Shown here piece after piece: positions 41,956 to 52,474 of a stretch of 64,000 nt of DNA (position 1 is the stretch's first letter; the number at the start of each line of letters is the position of its first letter). Location of the stretch: NCBI GenBank assembly GCA_002335605.1, contig BEDY01000004.1:806001-870000 (forward strand), given 5' to 3'. The notes under the pieces are model-generated. The model saw nothing but the letters and a program-made list of their open reading frames with translations. It was not told the origin of the DNA and did not search any database. A program made the position numbers and the translations under genes. The DNA comes from Prillingera fragicola (taxonomy: Eukaryota > Basidiomycota > Tremellomycetes > Trichosporonales > Trichosporonaceae).

Positions 41956-44644
41956 CTAATCCTTGCCCCACTTCATCTTAAACTTCTTCTTGAGCGACGA
42001 CGAGTGAGCGCCGTCGCTCCCTCCAAGCTTGTCCTTCTTCCCGCTCTTGCCATTGTTGAGGCTCACGTCCGCCATACCGGCGGTGAGTTGCTGGGTACCA
42101 TACGGGCTCTTTTGTGTGCGGCCGCTGTGTGTGCCCTGCGGTGCGCTGGGGGGCGGGGCGATGGCAGGAGGGCCGACTGGGGGTTCCCAGTTGCGGAAGT
42201 CCAGAATGTGCTGGTACGACATAGCCTGGCCCGGTACGCGGGTCTCAATGCGCATAGGAGCTTGCGGGTGGAGAGGCAGGCCGCACGGGGGGTTGCCGCC
42301 GATACCGCCGCGACCCAGCGAGCGGAGATCCTTCATGAACGTTGTGGGATTGATAATGTGTGTTGAGCCAATATAAATGTCCTTACCGAGCTGCTGGCCC
42401 AAGACATAGGCCTGCCTGATCTCCGAGTACGTGACACCGCCAGCCACGAAGATAATGTACCGTTGCCGTCCCTCGTTGGTTGCGCGCTGCGAGCCGGCTT
42501 TGTGCCATGTCGGCCTGGCGCTGCGCAGTGATGTGCCCGGATTGCTAGCAGCAGCTGCTGCCATTCGGTCCTGCTGGCCTCCTCGCAATGACACGGTCAA
42601 CTCGGGAGGCACGTCGCGCACAAAAGGGAATTGCTGCTGGTCAAGCTTGTTGGCAGAGTGCTCTTCAAGCATGATTTGCACAACTGGCTTGTATCGTGAC
42701 AGATCATACTGCTCCTCGTGACCGCGGTACTTGTTCTTGATGCGCGAACCGCGGAACTGGGTCTTGGACGAGTCCTTGACCACGCGCACTCCCAGGTGGA
42801 CCAAGTTGTTGATCATGTCCTGTTCAGATATCGATAGGCGGGCGTGTTGGTACAGTCGTCGCCTGTCCTCATCTGCAACACCGTCACGGAAGAGGATGTA
42901 AAGCGCGATGATTCGGACCTTGTTCATGGAGCTGTTGTCAGCCACTGCCCAGCGAGCCCAATCACCTCAGGTTCTTGTCATCCAACAACGGCACCATCTC
43001 CTCGACGATGGTCTTGGGCGTCTTGCCGTCCGACGTAAACCCAGTGGCGCAACACTGCTCCACATTCGCAGCATTCATCAGCTTGTCGCGCTCAAAAATG
43101 CCCATGCACTCCTGCGCCATGTCGAGATGCAGCGAGTACTGGTCACGCTGCGTTTGAAACTGCGGCAAGCTGGCCAGCATGTCCTTGAGATCGTTGATCT
43201 CGACATTCTGGGCATTCCCCCTGAAGCCAGCGTGCTCCTGGGCAAACTTGCCAAAGTCGCGCATGAGTGTGTCGATAGCGTCCTTCATGTGGAGGTGACG
43301 TACAGATACCCATACCTCGTCTTCCTCGGACAAGATCGCCTCGCGCTCCTCCTTGCCGCCAACAGTGTTCTGGTACTTGTAGCTAGCAGTGTCAGTGTAT
43401 GGCCACATAGATACTCGCGCGACTCACTGATACCGCTCGCCATCCTCGATCTTGAGCAGATCATTCACCATCGCCTGGTACCAGAACTCGTGGAGGAACG
43501 GCACTGCCGGGTCCATCGAACGGTCGACAACAAACAATGTCGAACGAGGGCGGTCCGAGCGTGCCGGAAAGTCGGGATTGTTGGACATATACTCGTCGAG
43601 ATCGGCCTGCACTTGCCCAGCGATCTTCTTGCTCAAGTACTCGCCGTGCACCTCCGGTGCCCGTGCCCCTCCTCCGCCCATGGCTGAGCGCCAGCGCAGC
43701 GAGCTCGTATTGTTCTGCTGTTGCATCGCCTCTGTCTGCTGGTCCGCGTGGAGCCCAGCTGCCGATGACTGCACTAGCGGACCGAGCGGGGCATGATGTG
43801 CCGGCTGGTAGTAGCGGATGTACGGGTTCTCGTTGATGGTCGTCAAGACGTTGAGAATGGTTCGCGACGAGGCAACAAGGTCGTCGTGGAACGCCTCCTG
43901 CGCCAGGTCACTGCCAATGGCACCACCAAGAGAGCCAAACATGGAGTAGAACGCTGACGGTGTCTTGAGGGAGAAGACGCGGTCCTCGACAACTGGACGC
44001 CGTTAGCAAGGTCGCACGACCACGCGCATAACACGTACCCCAGAAGTTGCAGTACAGCTCAACAAAAGCCTTGAGGACACCTAGCGGCTGCAGTGCACTA
44101 GTGAGCTTCTGCGCAAGAGCATCATCAATGGCTAACAGCTGTCAGCATTCGCGTCACTTGCCATTTGAACACCCACCATCAATAAAGTAGAGATGCACCG
44201 ACTTGTACGTGCTGCGGCCGCCACTAAAGTCGGCGATGATGCGGTCGACATTCTGACTTGTGGGCGTCAGGATGTAGAGACCTTCCACTGTCATGGGTTC
44301 ACGAGGCGAGTGGAGTGGCTCCACAGCTAAGCTACTGTCAGCTGGTGCCAGCCGGCGGACGGAAAGGGGGCCGGTACACGCACAGGTCACGTTCATCTGC
44401 AAGATGTCATAGTTGGTGTATACCGTGTCTAAGAGCTGCTGCGAGTGCAGGTCTGTGACGAGGGCCTTCCATACTCCTTGAGGAATCGACTGGATGGCAC
44501 TCTTAAAGCCTGGGGTTGGTGGTTAGCAGTGGTTGCCTTGTGGTCGCACGACATGGCATGTGGCCGGTGTACGAGGTTGGGCGGTGGTGTTTGTGGGTGT
44601 CGGAGCTGATACTTACGCTCCTTGAGGAGGTCCTTGAGGGGCAT
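41956..44644 (-). CDS. SEC1: Sec1/Munc18-family SNARE regulator
   Basis: Binds the exocytic syntaxin/SNARE complex and promotes fusion of secretory vesicles at the plasma membrane. Seven exons: 44644-44617, 44509-44384, 44326-44177, 44131-44039, 43992-43428, 43382-42966 and 42931-41956; 784 aa. Blocks include GVWKALVTDLHSQQLLDTVY, VEGLYILTPTSQNVDRIIAD, YKSVHLYFID, ALQPLGVLKAFVELYCNFW, STLFVVDRSMDPAVPFLHEF, YQNTVGGKEEREAILSEEDE, VWVSVRHLHMKDAID, MNKVRIIALYILFRDGV and YIIFVAGGVTYSEIRQAYVL. The last 100 residues (Pro/Ser/Lys-rich, ending KKKFKMKWGKD) extend beyond the core, as in yeast Sec1. All splice junctions keep the frame. Confidence 0.93.
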
Positions 44645-45692
44645 GTGGGGTGGCTATACAGTAGTGTGCTGCCTTGGGATAGAGTATGTGGATAGTCGTA
44701 GTCGATGTGAGCAATGTGTTGTTGAGGAAGCGTGAGATGGTCACCGTTGTGGACACACCAAAGGGGGTGGATCCCGTGCCAGCCAGGCAGTGTCCCACCC
44801 AAAGTGGCGTCACCACCAGGGCCAAAGCCGCGCCCCCGCTCAGGTCCCAGCCAACGCGGCAACCAGAGCACATCAGCCAGGCACGACCATCGTATGCAGA
44901 CATCCATCACCCTCACACCTGCACCTGCATGCAGACAGCCCACACAGCGCCGAGACTATTTGGCATTACTGGAACAAAGAGCAGCTTATGTATCCCTTCT
45001 ACTCAGACCCGGTTTGGACAGCAACCGATACAGCGCGCCCAAAACAACGGCTGTCCTCGTGCGTTTTCTCCCTGCCGGACACCTGTCACGAGCACGCAGT
45101 ACGGCTGTCCGGTATCGTGCACATGTGCCGCTGTTGGTTCCGTGGAGGACACCATTTGGCCAACTGGCAAGCTTGGACTGCCTATCTCGCTTGACTGCCA
45201 CAGATGCCTCGATTCGCGCCAGGCTGAGCCTGCGTTGTAGAGTAGAAACGCACTACCGGCCCGAAATTTCTCGGGCACATTTTGTTGTGTGTTTTCCGCA
45301 AGGGCTTCAAAACACACTATTAAAGCATCCACGGAGGGGACCCCGTCATTGTATGATTGGTAAAACACAGTATTCCGTTCGTTCGAGCTCGTTCGAGCCT
45401 GACTGTATGTTTGTGAGGAAAACAAGGTACTGCCTGCTATCGATGGTGAGGCGTATCTCTATGCGACTTCCCTGCTTATCAAAGTTCTACTATGCACAAT
45501 CGCTTGCTTTAGCTATTGTTGCACAACGTAGAGCTGAAATCAGAGGCCTGTTGAGCCAACACACTCTGGAGCGTGTTTGGTTGCCTGAGACGCGGACATG
45601 AACGCAGTCTCCGTGCTCAAAGTTGGGTGCAAGGTCATCTTGCCTATGTTCCAGGTGTCATCTCCTCTTCCATACACACTCAACAACCAATC
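44645..45692. other. Intergenic between divergent SEC1 and KAP114
   Basis: 1 kb. A short direct duplication GTTCGAGC at 45381 and 45391 (10-bp period). Overlapping ORFs between 44686 and 45601 have no domain, poor codon use and no coherent splice pattern, so none is called. Confidence 0.5.
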
Positions 45693-48600
45693 ATGTCTGC
45701 ACCAGGTTCGAGCAGCCAGCAGCTCGATCAGCAGGTTCTGTCCTGTCTGGAGGCTACTTTGAATCCAGATGAGGCAACTCGTCGCGCCGCCGAGGAACAG
45801 ATACAGCAGCTCTACAACTACCCGGGTATGTCGTCTTGTACACGGGCCGCCACTGACTTTGCGCAGACGGTGGGTTGAGTTTGACGCGTATTCTGTGTAA
45901 TTCGAGTGTTCCCATTGCCCAGCGTCAGATAAGTACCCTGCTAGGTCGAGGTAGCAGCTGCTGACGAGCTATACTCTGCTGGCATCCTCCTCCAAAAGTA
46001 CATTTCCCTCCACTGGTACCCTGGAGCCGAGGCGTACACTCCCCCCACGACCCCCGCCGAGGTCAAGGATGCCGTTCGCCCTCTCCTTCTTGATGCACTT
46101 GCCGATCCCGAGCGCAAGATTCGCACCGCCGCCGCCTATGCTGCGTCTGCCATTGCGCGCTTTGACTGGCCCGAGGACTGGACAGAGCTGCTGGGCTCGC
46201 TCGTCGCGCACCTCCAGACCGGCAACCCTGATGCTGTCCACGGTGCTATGCGTGTCGTCAACGAGTTTGTCAAGCACGACCTGAGCGAGGACCAGCTCAC
46301 GCCAGTCGTGCGCGACCTCGTGCCCGCGTTGATCAACATTCTCGGCAACCCAGGAGCTCACTCTTTCGTTACGCGCTCCGAGACCGTTGCCGTATACCGT
46401 CATATATTGTCGATGCTTGGCATGATGAAGGATGAGCACCCTCAGGCTGTCCGTGGCGCGCTCGAGCACATGGCCCCTACCTGGTTTGACGCCTTCTCAC
46501 AACTGCTGGCCATCAACGCCGCGTCGGACTGTGCCCAGAGCTGGGACTCGTTTGCGTTGCGCATTCAGATCTTCCGAGTTCTGCTGCAGTTCCAGGCCAC
46601 TTTCCCCAAGTTCATCGCCCCCCACGTTGCCACCTACATCCGACTGTCCATCCTCAACCTGACCTCACTCATCCCCGACTGGAACCGCTACTACGTCTCG
46701 TCCGACCCCGAGTCGCCTGACCCTCCCATTCCTGCCGACACGTCGTACACGGCCAAGATGGATCTGGATGACTTGGCCTGCTCAATCTTTGAGTACCTTG
46801 ACCCGACCGTGCGCGTTGCTGCTGCCAAGGACATCCTTGTCTCTAGCGACGAGGGAAGCGCCACGATGCAGGCGATTGTCGCCCACGTTCTCACATACAC
46901 GCAGGTCACACGCTCGCAGGAAGAGGAGTGGCTCGAGGACACAAACGCCTTTGTCGAAGACGAGGATGAGGACAACATGGTTTACTCGCTCCGCATTGTC
47001 GGTCACGACCTCATGGGCTCTATGATGGACAAGTGGCCCCGCATCGTGGGCAAGACTGTTAACGACATTGCGCAGCGCCGTGTCCGCGAGTCCGCCGAGG
47101 CCAAGCAGAGCGGCAATGCCGACTGGTGGAAACCTCTCGAGGCCATGCTGGGTCTGATCGGCGGCATCGCCGACGACATCAACGCTCTATTGGAGGAGGA
47201 TCGCGATGCCAGTCGCGCGGCGACGTTTGACCTGGGCTTCTTCTTCGACCAGGTCATTCCCGGTCTGTTGAGCCAGGGAGACGCGCCGTTCCTTCAGGGC
47301 CGTGCGTTTGTGTTTGCGTCGCAGTTTGCTGGCTCCTTGCCACCCCACATTGCTGAGCAGTACCTCGGTGCAGCCGTTGATGCGCTCAGTTCGCCGAACG
47401 TCAGTGTGCCTGTCAAGATTTCTGCCGTCAAGACTATTCGCAACTTTTGCCGCCACGTTGACTCGTCGATTATGGGTCCCCAGGCGGCCAAGATTTTGTC
47501 GCTCCTGCTCCCCATTCTTCCCGAGATGACCAACGAGACGCTCTACCTGGTCATGGAGACTGTCCACAGTGTCGTGTCGCTCGACCGTGACGGTCTCACA
47601 GCGCAGACCTCGCAGGCTATTGCCGAGTCGGTCTACGCCCAGTGGTTCAAGCACTCTACCGACCCCATCCTCACCGCCATTGTGGAGGAGCTTGTGGACT
47701 CGCTTGCTTCCGCCGAGTCCCCCGCCGTCATCTCTACTCTCGTGGCCTACTTTTGCCCCCGTCTCGCGACACTGATCGCCGAGCCCACTGGCGAGGAGAC
47801 CCTCCACATACCAGACGAGGCTGTCCAGATTGCCAACGCACTGATCAAGCCTCGCTCCGGTCCGCTCGAGATGGAGTACGTCGCGTCCGTCACCGCCGCA
47901 GTTATGCACTGCTTGCAGCGCACGGATGACATGGACGTGATCCAGCACGGCATGATTCACCTCACGCTAGTTGTTCGTAAGGACTGCGAGAAACTTATTC
48001 AGTGGCACGACGAGAGCGGCACGAACGGTATCGGCGTCATCTTTGCGTTACTGGGTCGCTTCCTCGCACCGACGTTCAGCGAGAGCGGCGGCCTGTTCGT
48101 GGGTGACCTCATCATGCACTTGTTCCGCAAGGCTGGTGGAGCTATCGCGCCTGTGCTCGGTGATCTCTTGCGGGCACTGGTCGGGCGTATTGCCGCAGCC
48201 AAGCTGCCGTCGTTTGTCACCTCGCTCATCCTTCCCTTTGCCTATCTCTTTGGCACGGAGCACACCCACGAGACGCTCTCTCTTCTCTCCTCCTTCCCTC
48301 CCGCGGCCATGCCAGACGGTACCTCCAAGCCAGCCCTTGACGTCGTGCTCGGCGCCTGGACCGAGGTAGCCGAGTCCATCAGCGGGTCCTGGAACATCCG
48401 CGTCAACGACCTGGGTCTGGCCAAGCTGTTCGCCCTGCCGGACCCAACGCTCCGCAACGTCATTGTGCAGGGCGACCTACTCGTGACCGACGCGACGCGC
48501 AACAAGATAATGACCCGCAGTCTCACGAAGGCGACGCCCAACCAGTACACCCACATTCCCTTCCCCGTAAAGGCGCTCAAGCTGTTGCTCAAGGACGTGC

Positions 48601-48944
48601 AGGAGTCTGGGGGCGGCAAGCGCGGCGCCGGCGGTGAGGATATTGCGGATGACGACGGCGACGACGAGTGGGACGACGACGACCCCCTCGGCGACGCAAA
48701 GCCCGAGGACGAGTTTGCTTTCCTGTCCGACTGGCTTGAGGGCGGTGGTGGTGGCGAGAATGACGCGCAGGACGACGACGAGGACCTGATTACCGATCCC
48801 CTCGCGCAGATTGACATGGGCGAGCACCTGACAGAGGTACTGCGCAGCTGCTATGCGTCCAACATCAATGGGATGCAGGAGATGGTCGAGGGGCTGGACG
48901 ATACCGAGAAGGGTATCCTCCGCGGCGTGCTCACTGTCGGATAG
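45693..48944 (+). CDS. KAP114: Importin-9/Kap114-type nuclear import receptor
   Basis: HEAT-repeat karyopherin that in yeast carries TBP and histones into the nucleus. Exons 45693-45825, 45867-45928 and 45975-48944; 1054 aa, close to the human 1041. N-terminal helix LEATLNPDEATRRAAEEQIQ; GLSLTRILCNSSVPIAQRQ; then SAGILLQKYISLHWYP; AAYAASAIARFDWPEDWTEL; GAMRVVNEFVKHDLSEDQLT. The mid-protein FVEDEDEDNMVYSLRI matches the human FVEDEDDDTFSYTVRI. Near the C-terminus is an acidic insert (DDDGDDEWDDDDPLGD), as in the family, followed by EVLRSCYASNINGMQEMVEG. The second intron does not have GT-AG ends (separate entry). Divergent from SEC1. Confidence 0.92.
45929..45974 (+). other. Probable U2-type AT-AC intron in KAP114
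   Basis: 46 nt. The exon ends CAG, then ATAAGTACCC and finally GCTATAC before TCTGCTGGC. Reading through meets a stop. Removing exactly this segment joins AQRQ to SAGILLQKY, giving the same spacing as human RQLASVILKQY. ATAAGT is GTAAGT with G1 to A1, and the branch-like CTGAC sits at 45961-45965 (line starting CTGACGAG), so it looks U2-type, not U12-type (which would need ATATCCTT). The nearest downstream AG (ACGAG) is only 3-4 nt from the branch A and would add two residues. Confidence 0.7.
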
Positions 48945-49104
48945 CCAGTGAATGCGTCATACCATAGAAGTATCCGTACCGAACCCATTCTTTTCTTTCA
49001 CGCGTGCCATTTCATTTCTCCAATGCATTAATTGTACATCGCTGCTCTAAAGTACACTCATGTGCAATGCTGATATGATGCTCTCGCCATATACCTCCAA
49101 AGGC

Positions 49105-49812
49105 TTACTCGTCCGGCACATCGTGGGGCTTGCGAATACCACGCGACAGCTTGTAGTACACTGTAGTCGAGTCCGTCCCGCCAATAGCAACATACAGCGT
49201 GTCCTGGTCAAACACCTGCTCACCAGGCGTCCCTAACTCAGCGGGGACCGTAGCTGCCTCGGCGGTCGCAGGCTCTGCGTCCTGGTCCTCGTCGTCCTCG
49301 CCATTCTTGGCCTTGAGTTCCGCCTGCAGTTCCTCGACGCTCTCGACAAGTGGAGGGAAGACCGGTGGGAGGGACTCGAGAGTGACGTCCTTGAGTGCTG
49401 CAAAGATTTGTTTCAGCTCGGAGGGGACGAGGGCGGTCGTGTGCAGTGGTAAAGGAAGCACGGCGCGGAGGGCGTCCTGAGGAGTTAGCACTTGACCCGG
49501 ATGTGGGTGAGGGAGGTGAGTATGAGCCCAGGTCGGTCGCGAATAGAAGGTCGAAACGCAAAAGCAGGATCCTGACACAATTGGCCTACTGACAGGCTCT
49601 GCCCAAGAAGGGACGAGCGGAGCACTCACATCTGACCGCTTATGTCCCACAATGATTGACCACTTCGTGCCCGGCAGCATTAATGCACGCAGGTCTGTCC
49701 ACTCGATGGCGAGTGCGAGGTCGCGGTAGGCGGTAGCAAGAGTGCCGGCCTGCACTGGTGTTGCTTCCATGAGCTGCTTCAGCTGCTCCTGGAGGGGTTT
49801 TGGTGTTGACAT
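49105..49812 (-). CDS. SEN15: tRNA-splicing endonuclease subunit Sen15
   Basis: Structural subunit of the heterotetrameric endonuclease that excises tRNA introns. Exons 49812-49630 and 49476-49105 with a 153-nt intron; 184 aa. The N-terminal part has LALAIEWTDLRALMLPGTKW and SIIVGHKRSD. The C-terminal beta strands QDTLYVAIGGTDSTTVYYKL and SRGIRKPHDVPDE match the C-terminal half of fungal Sen15. An acidic linker (NGEDDEDQDAEP) separates the two. The chosen acceptor joins RSD to DALRAVLPLP; a shorter intron is possible. Divergent from PDB1, 492 bp apart. Confidence 0.85.
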   Translation of the reverse strand: MSTPKPLQEQLKQLMEATPVQAGTLATAYRDLALAIEWTDLRALMLPGTKWSIIVGHKRSDVSAPLVPSWAEPVSRPIVSGSCFCVSTFYSRPTWAHTHLPHPHPGQVLTPQDALRAVLPLPLHTTALVPSELKQIFAALKDVTLESLPPVFPPLVESVEELQAELKAKNGEDDEDQDAEPATAEAATVPAELGTPGEQVFDQDTLYVAIGGTDSTTVYYKLSRGIRKPHDVPDE

Positions 49813-50304
49813 TGTGAGTGTGGGGTGTGTAACGAGAAGACCTCCACCAACGTTTGAATCTTCAACTCGACTTGGTGTCAAAACAAATATAATTTCCATA
49901 ATCCAATAAAATTGTCCCTCACTGAGAATCGAACCATCACGGGATCAAAATAATATAGAACTTTGACCGAGTCCGATGTCAGCGCCAACTAGAATGTCAC
50001 GTGCCCCATATCCCAACTGCCGTGTGCCTGGATTAATAACTCTAATGAATAAACTGCGGCACTGGGCGGCAGACGGAAGCCGCTCCGTCATGGTCCCCCC
50101 CATGCAGCACGGCAGCTGTGGGTGGCAGGGCGGCAGGGCGGCAAACGGCAGGCGGGGCGGGCACCCACGGCGGCAACTTTCAGTGGGGCGACAAATGCAC
50201 ACATGCGTCCTCCGTGTCTGTACGTCTCTGTTCAACAGCGAGCAAGACACAATCCTTGCATCCTTGTTCATTCTTCTTTAACCCAAAACCCACCCACCCC
50301 AACC
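49813..50304. promoter_or_regulatory. Divergent SEN15/PDB1 promoter with a single CACGTG
   Basis: CACGTG at 49998-50003 in GTCACGTGCCCCATATC, which matches one half of the double element near GCD7 and GUF1. An AT-rich run lies at 49885-49960. A tRNA B-box-like GGTTCGATTC (minus strand, near 49930) was checked and does not fold as a tRNA. Confidence 0.5.
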
Positions 50305-52158
50305 ATGGCCTCCCGCGCCGCTCTCACTCGCCTCGCAGCAGCCTCGCGCGCTCCCCGCGCCGCCGCTCCCCTCTCCACCGCTGCTACCAGTGCGATCGGC
50401 CTCTCGCGCGCTGCTCTGGCCACCACTCCCCTCGCCCGCGTCGCTCGCTCGCCCTCGCGCTACCTTGTTGGCGCCGAGCAGCGCCGTCTTGCCAGCTCGG
50501 ATGATGGAGCCTCGACCATGGTACGTCATTAAAACACCCCCGCATTGTGCCAGAGCCATTGCCGCAGATGCAAGCAACAATGCTCGCCGGCGGCATATCG
50601 CGTGTGATATTCCTCCGCCTTGTCGGTAACTGACCCACTGCAGACTGTGCGTGATGCGCTCAACGCCGCCATGGAGGAGGAGATGCTCCGCGACGAGACC
50701 GTCTTTGTGATGGGCGAGGAGGTTGCCCGTTACAACGGTGCTTACAAGGTATGTCACCCCCTCATGGGGGATGATTTTTTCCCCGACCATTGCTGACATG
50801 GACAGGTCACCAAGGGTCTCCTCGACAAGTTTGGAGAGGACCGCGTCATTGACGTGAGTGCCACTGGCAACATCCAACCTCTTGAACACCTTGCTCACTG
50901 CTATACAGACCCCCATCACCGAGCAGGGCTTTGCCGGTCTCGCTGTCGGTGCCGCCCTCGCGGGTCTCCGTCCCGTGTGCGAGTTCAGTGAGTTTAGATT
51001 TCGAATGGGCGGACATCCATCTCCGGCCCGCCGGCCCGTGTACCTTTGCTCACCTATGACAGTGACCTGGAACTTCGCCATGCAGGCCATTGACCAGATT
51101 GTCAACTCGGGTGGTAAGACCTACTACATGTCGGGCGGCAACGTCCCCTGCCCCGTCACGTTCCGTGGCCCCAACGGTGCCGCCGCCGGTGTCGGTGCCC
51201 AGCACTCGCAGGTGAGTCTCCTGCCACTGGCATAGTCTGGACGACGACAGCTCTCGGCATGGCAGTGCTGCCTTGCCTGCTCGCTACGCAAGGAAGGCTG
51301 TCGCCCCTTTCCTCTCGCTGCTCGTCGTCGAGGCTCGTGCAATGACAACATCCACTAACGTCGCAGTGCTTCGCCGCCTGGTACGGTTCGATCCCCGGAT
51401 TGAAAGTCGTTTCGCCTTGGAGCGCCGCCGACGCCAAGGGCTTGTTGAAGTCCGCTATCCGTGACCCCAACCCCGTGAGTAATTTTGGTGGGTGGAGGTT
51501 GTGCTTCTCTGTGTGACCGCGCATCCTCCCCCGTACCCTCGAGGACTGGCCCACTAACCTTGCCAGGTCTGTGTTCTCGAGAACGAGCTCCTGTACGGTA
51601 TCTCGTTTGAGATGACCAAGGAGGAGATGTCGGACGACTTCCTCCTCCCCATTGGCAAGGCCAAGGTTGAGAAGGAGGGCAAGGACATTACCCTTGTCGC
51701 CCACTCCAAGATGGTCTCGCACTGTCTTGAGGCCGCCGAGCTCCTCGAGAAGAACGAGGGCATCAAGTGCGAGGTTGTCAACCTCCGGTGAGTTGCGGCA
51801 CTGGTGTTGTAGTAGAATTTGTACTAACTCTAAAGTTCGATCCGTCCCCTTGACATTGACACTATTGTCGACTCCGTCAAGAAGACCAACCACCTTATCA
51901 CCGTCGAGGGTGGCTTCCCTGGTACGTACAAGTGACAGGATCTCTTGACCTGGAACTAACTTTGCAGCCTTCGGTGTTGGTTCCGAGATCATTGCCCAGG
52001 TCTGCGAGTCGACCGGCTTCGACTACCTCGACGCTCCCCCTGAGCGCATCACCGGTGCCGACGTGCCCACCCCTTACGCTGAGACTCTTGAGACCCTCGC
52101 CTTCCCCGACACGGACCTGATCTACAAGACTGTCCAGCGCCACCTCTACCGTCAATAG
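50305..52158 (+). CDS. PDB1: Pyruvate dehydrogenase E1 component subunit beta, mitochondrial
   Basis: Beta chain of the thiamine-diphosphate E1 that decarboxylates pyruvate in the mitochondrial PDH complex. Nine exons: 50305-50520, 50644-50748, 50806-50853, 50909-50987, 51063-51211, 51367-51474, 51567-51787, 51836-51921 and 51968-52158; 400 aa. A 70-residue Ala/Arg/Ser presequence precedes [20 protein letters not shown]. Then [99 protein letters not shown] and [16 protein letters not shown]. The ends [19 protein letters not shown] and [13 protein letters not shown] are family-typical. The most intron-dense gene of the window. Confidence 0.95.
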
Positions 52159-52474
52159 ATAGGATACGTTATGAGAGTTTCCGACGACAACGTAGTCTAA
52201 TGCATCATGGGCTATGGTATAGCTAGACTGCTGCTGCATGCTACATGAAGAGTAGGCTTGGGCGGTTGTGGTGCGTCACTGGAGGAAGGTGGGAGTAGTG
52301 GCAACGGTGACGGAGTCAACCCAGGCACGGGCCACCAGGAGGATGGCGTGTGAGGTGTGAACGAGACGTCTGTTGATTTAGGCTCGTGCACACCCCATTC
52401 TCCTTTTACCCATACTCTGCTTGTATCCATTCGTGCAACTTCAACATCTAGTGCAATCCTCTCTAGCTCGTCAC
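52159..52474. other. Short intergenic spacer
   Basis: PDB1 3' flank and leader of the PA-TM-RING gene. No feature recognised. Confidence 0.5.

Noticed and set aside
49900..50010. tRNA gene on the minus strand (B-box-like GGTTCGATTC and A-box-like TAGTTGGCG)
   Set aside because: The T-arm stem does not pair, the acceptor 3' side TGAGGGA has no matching 5' side, and no anticodon arm can be drawn. It lies in the SEN15/PDB1 promoter.
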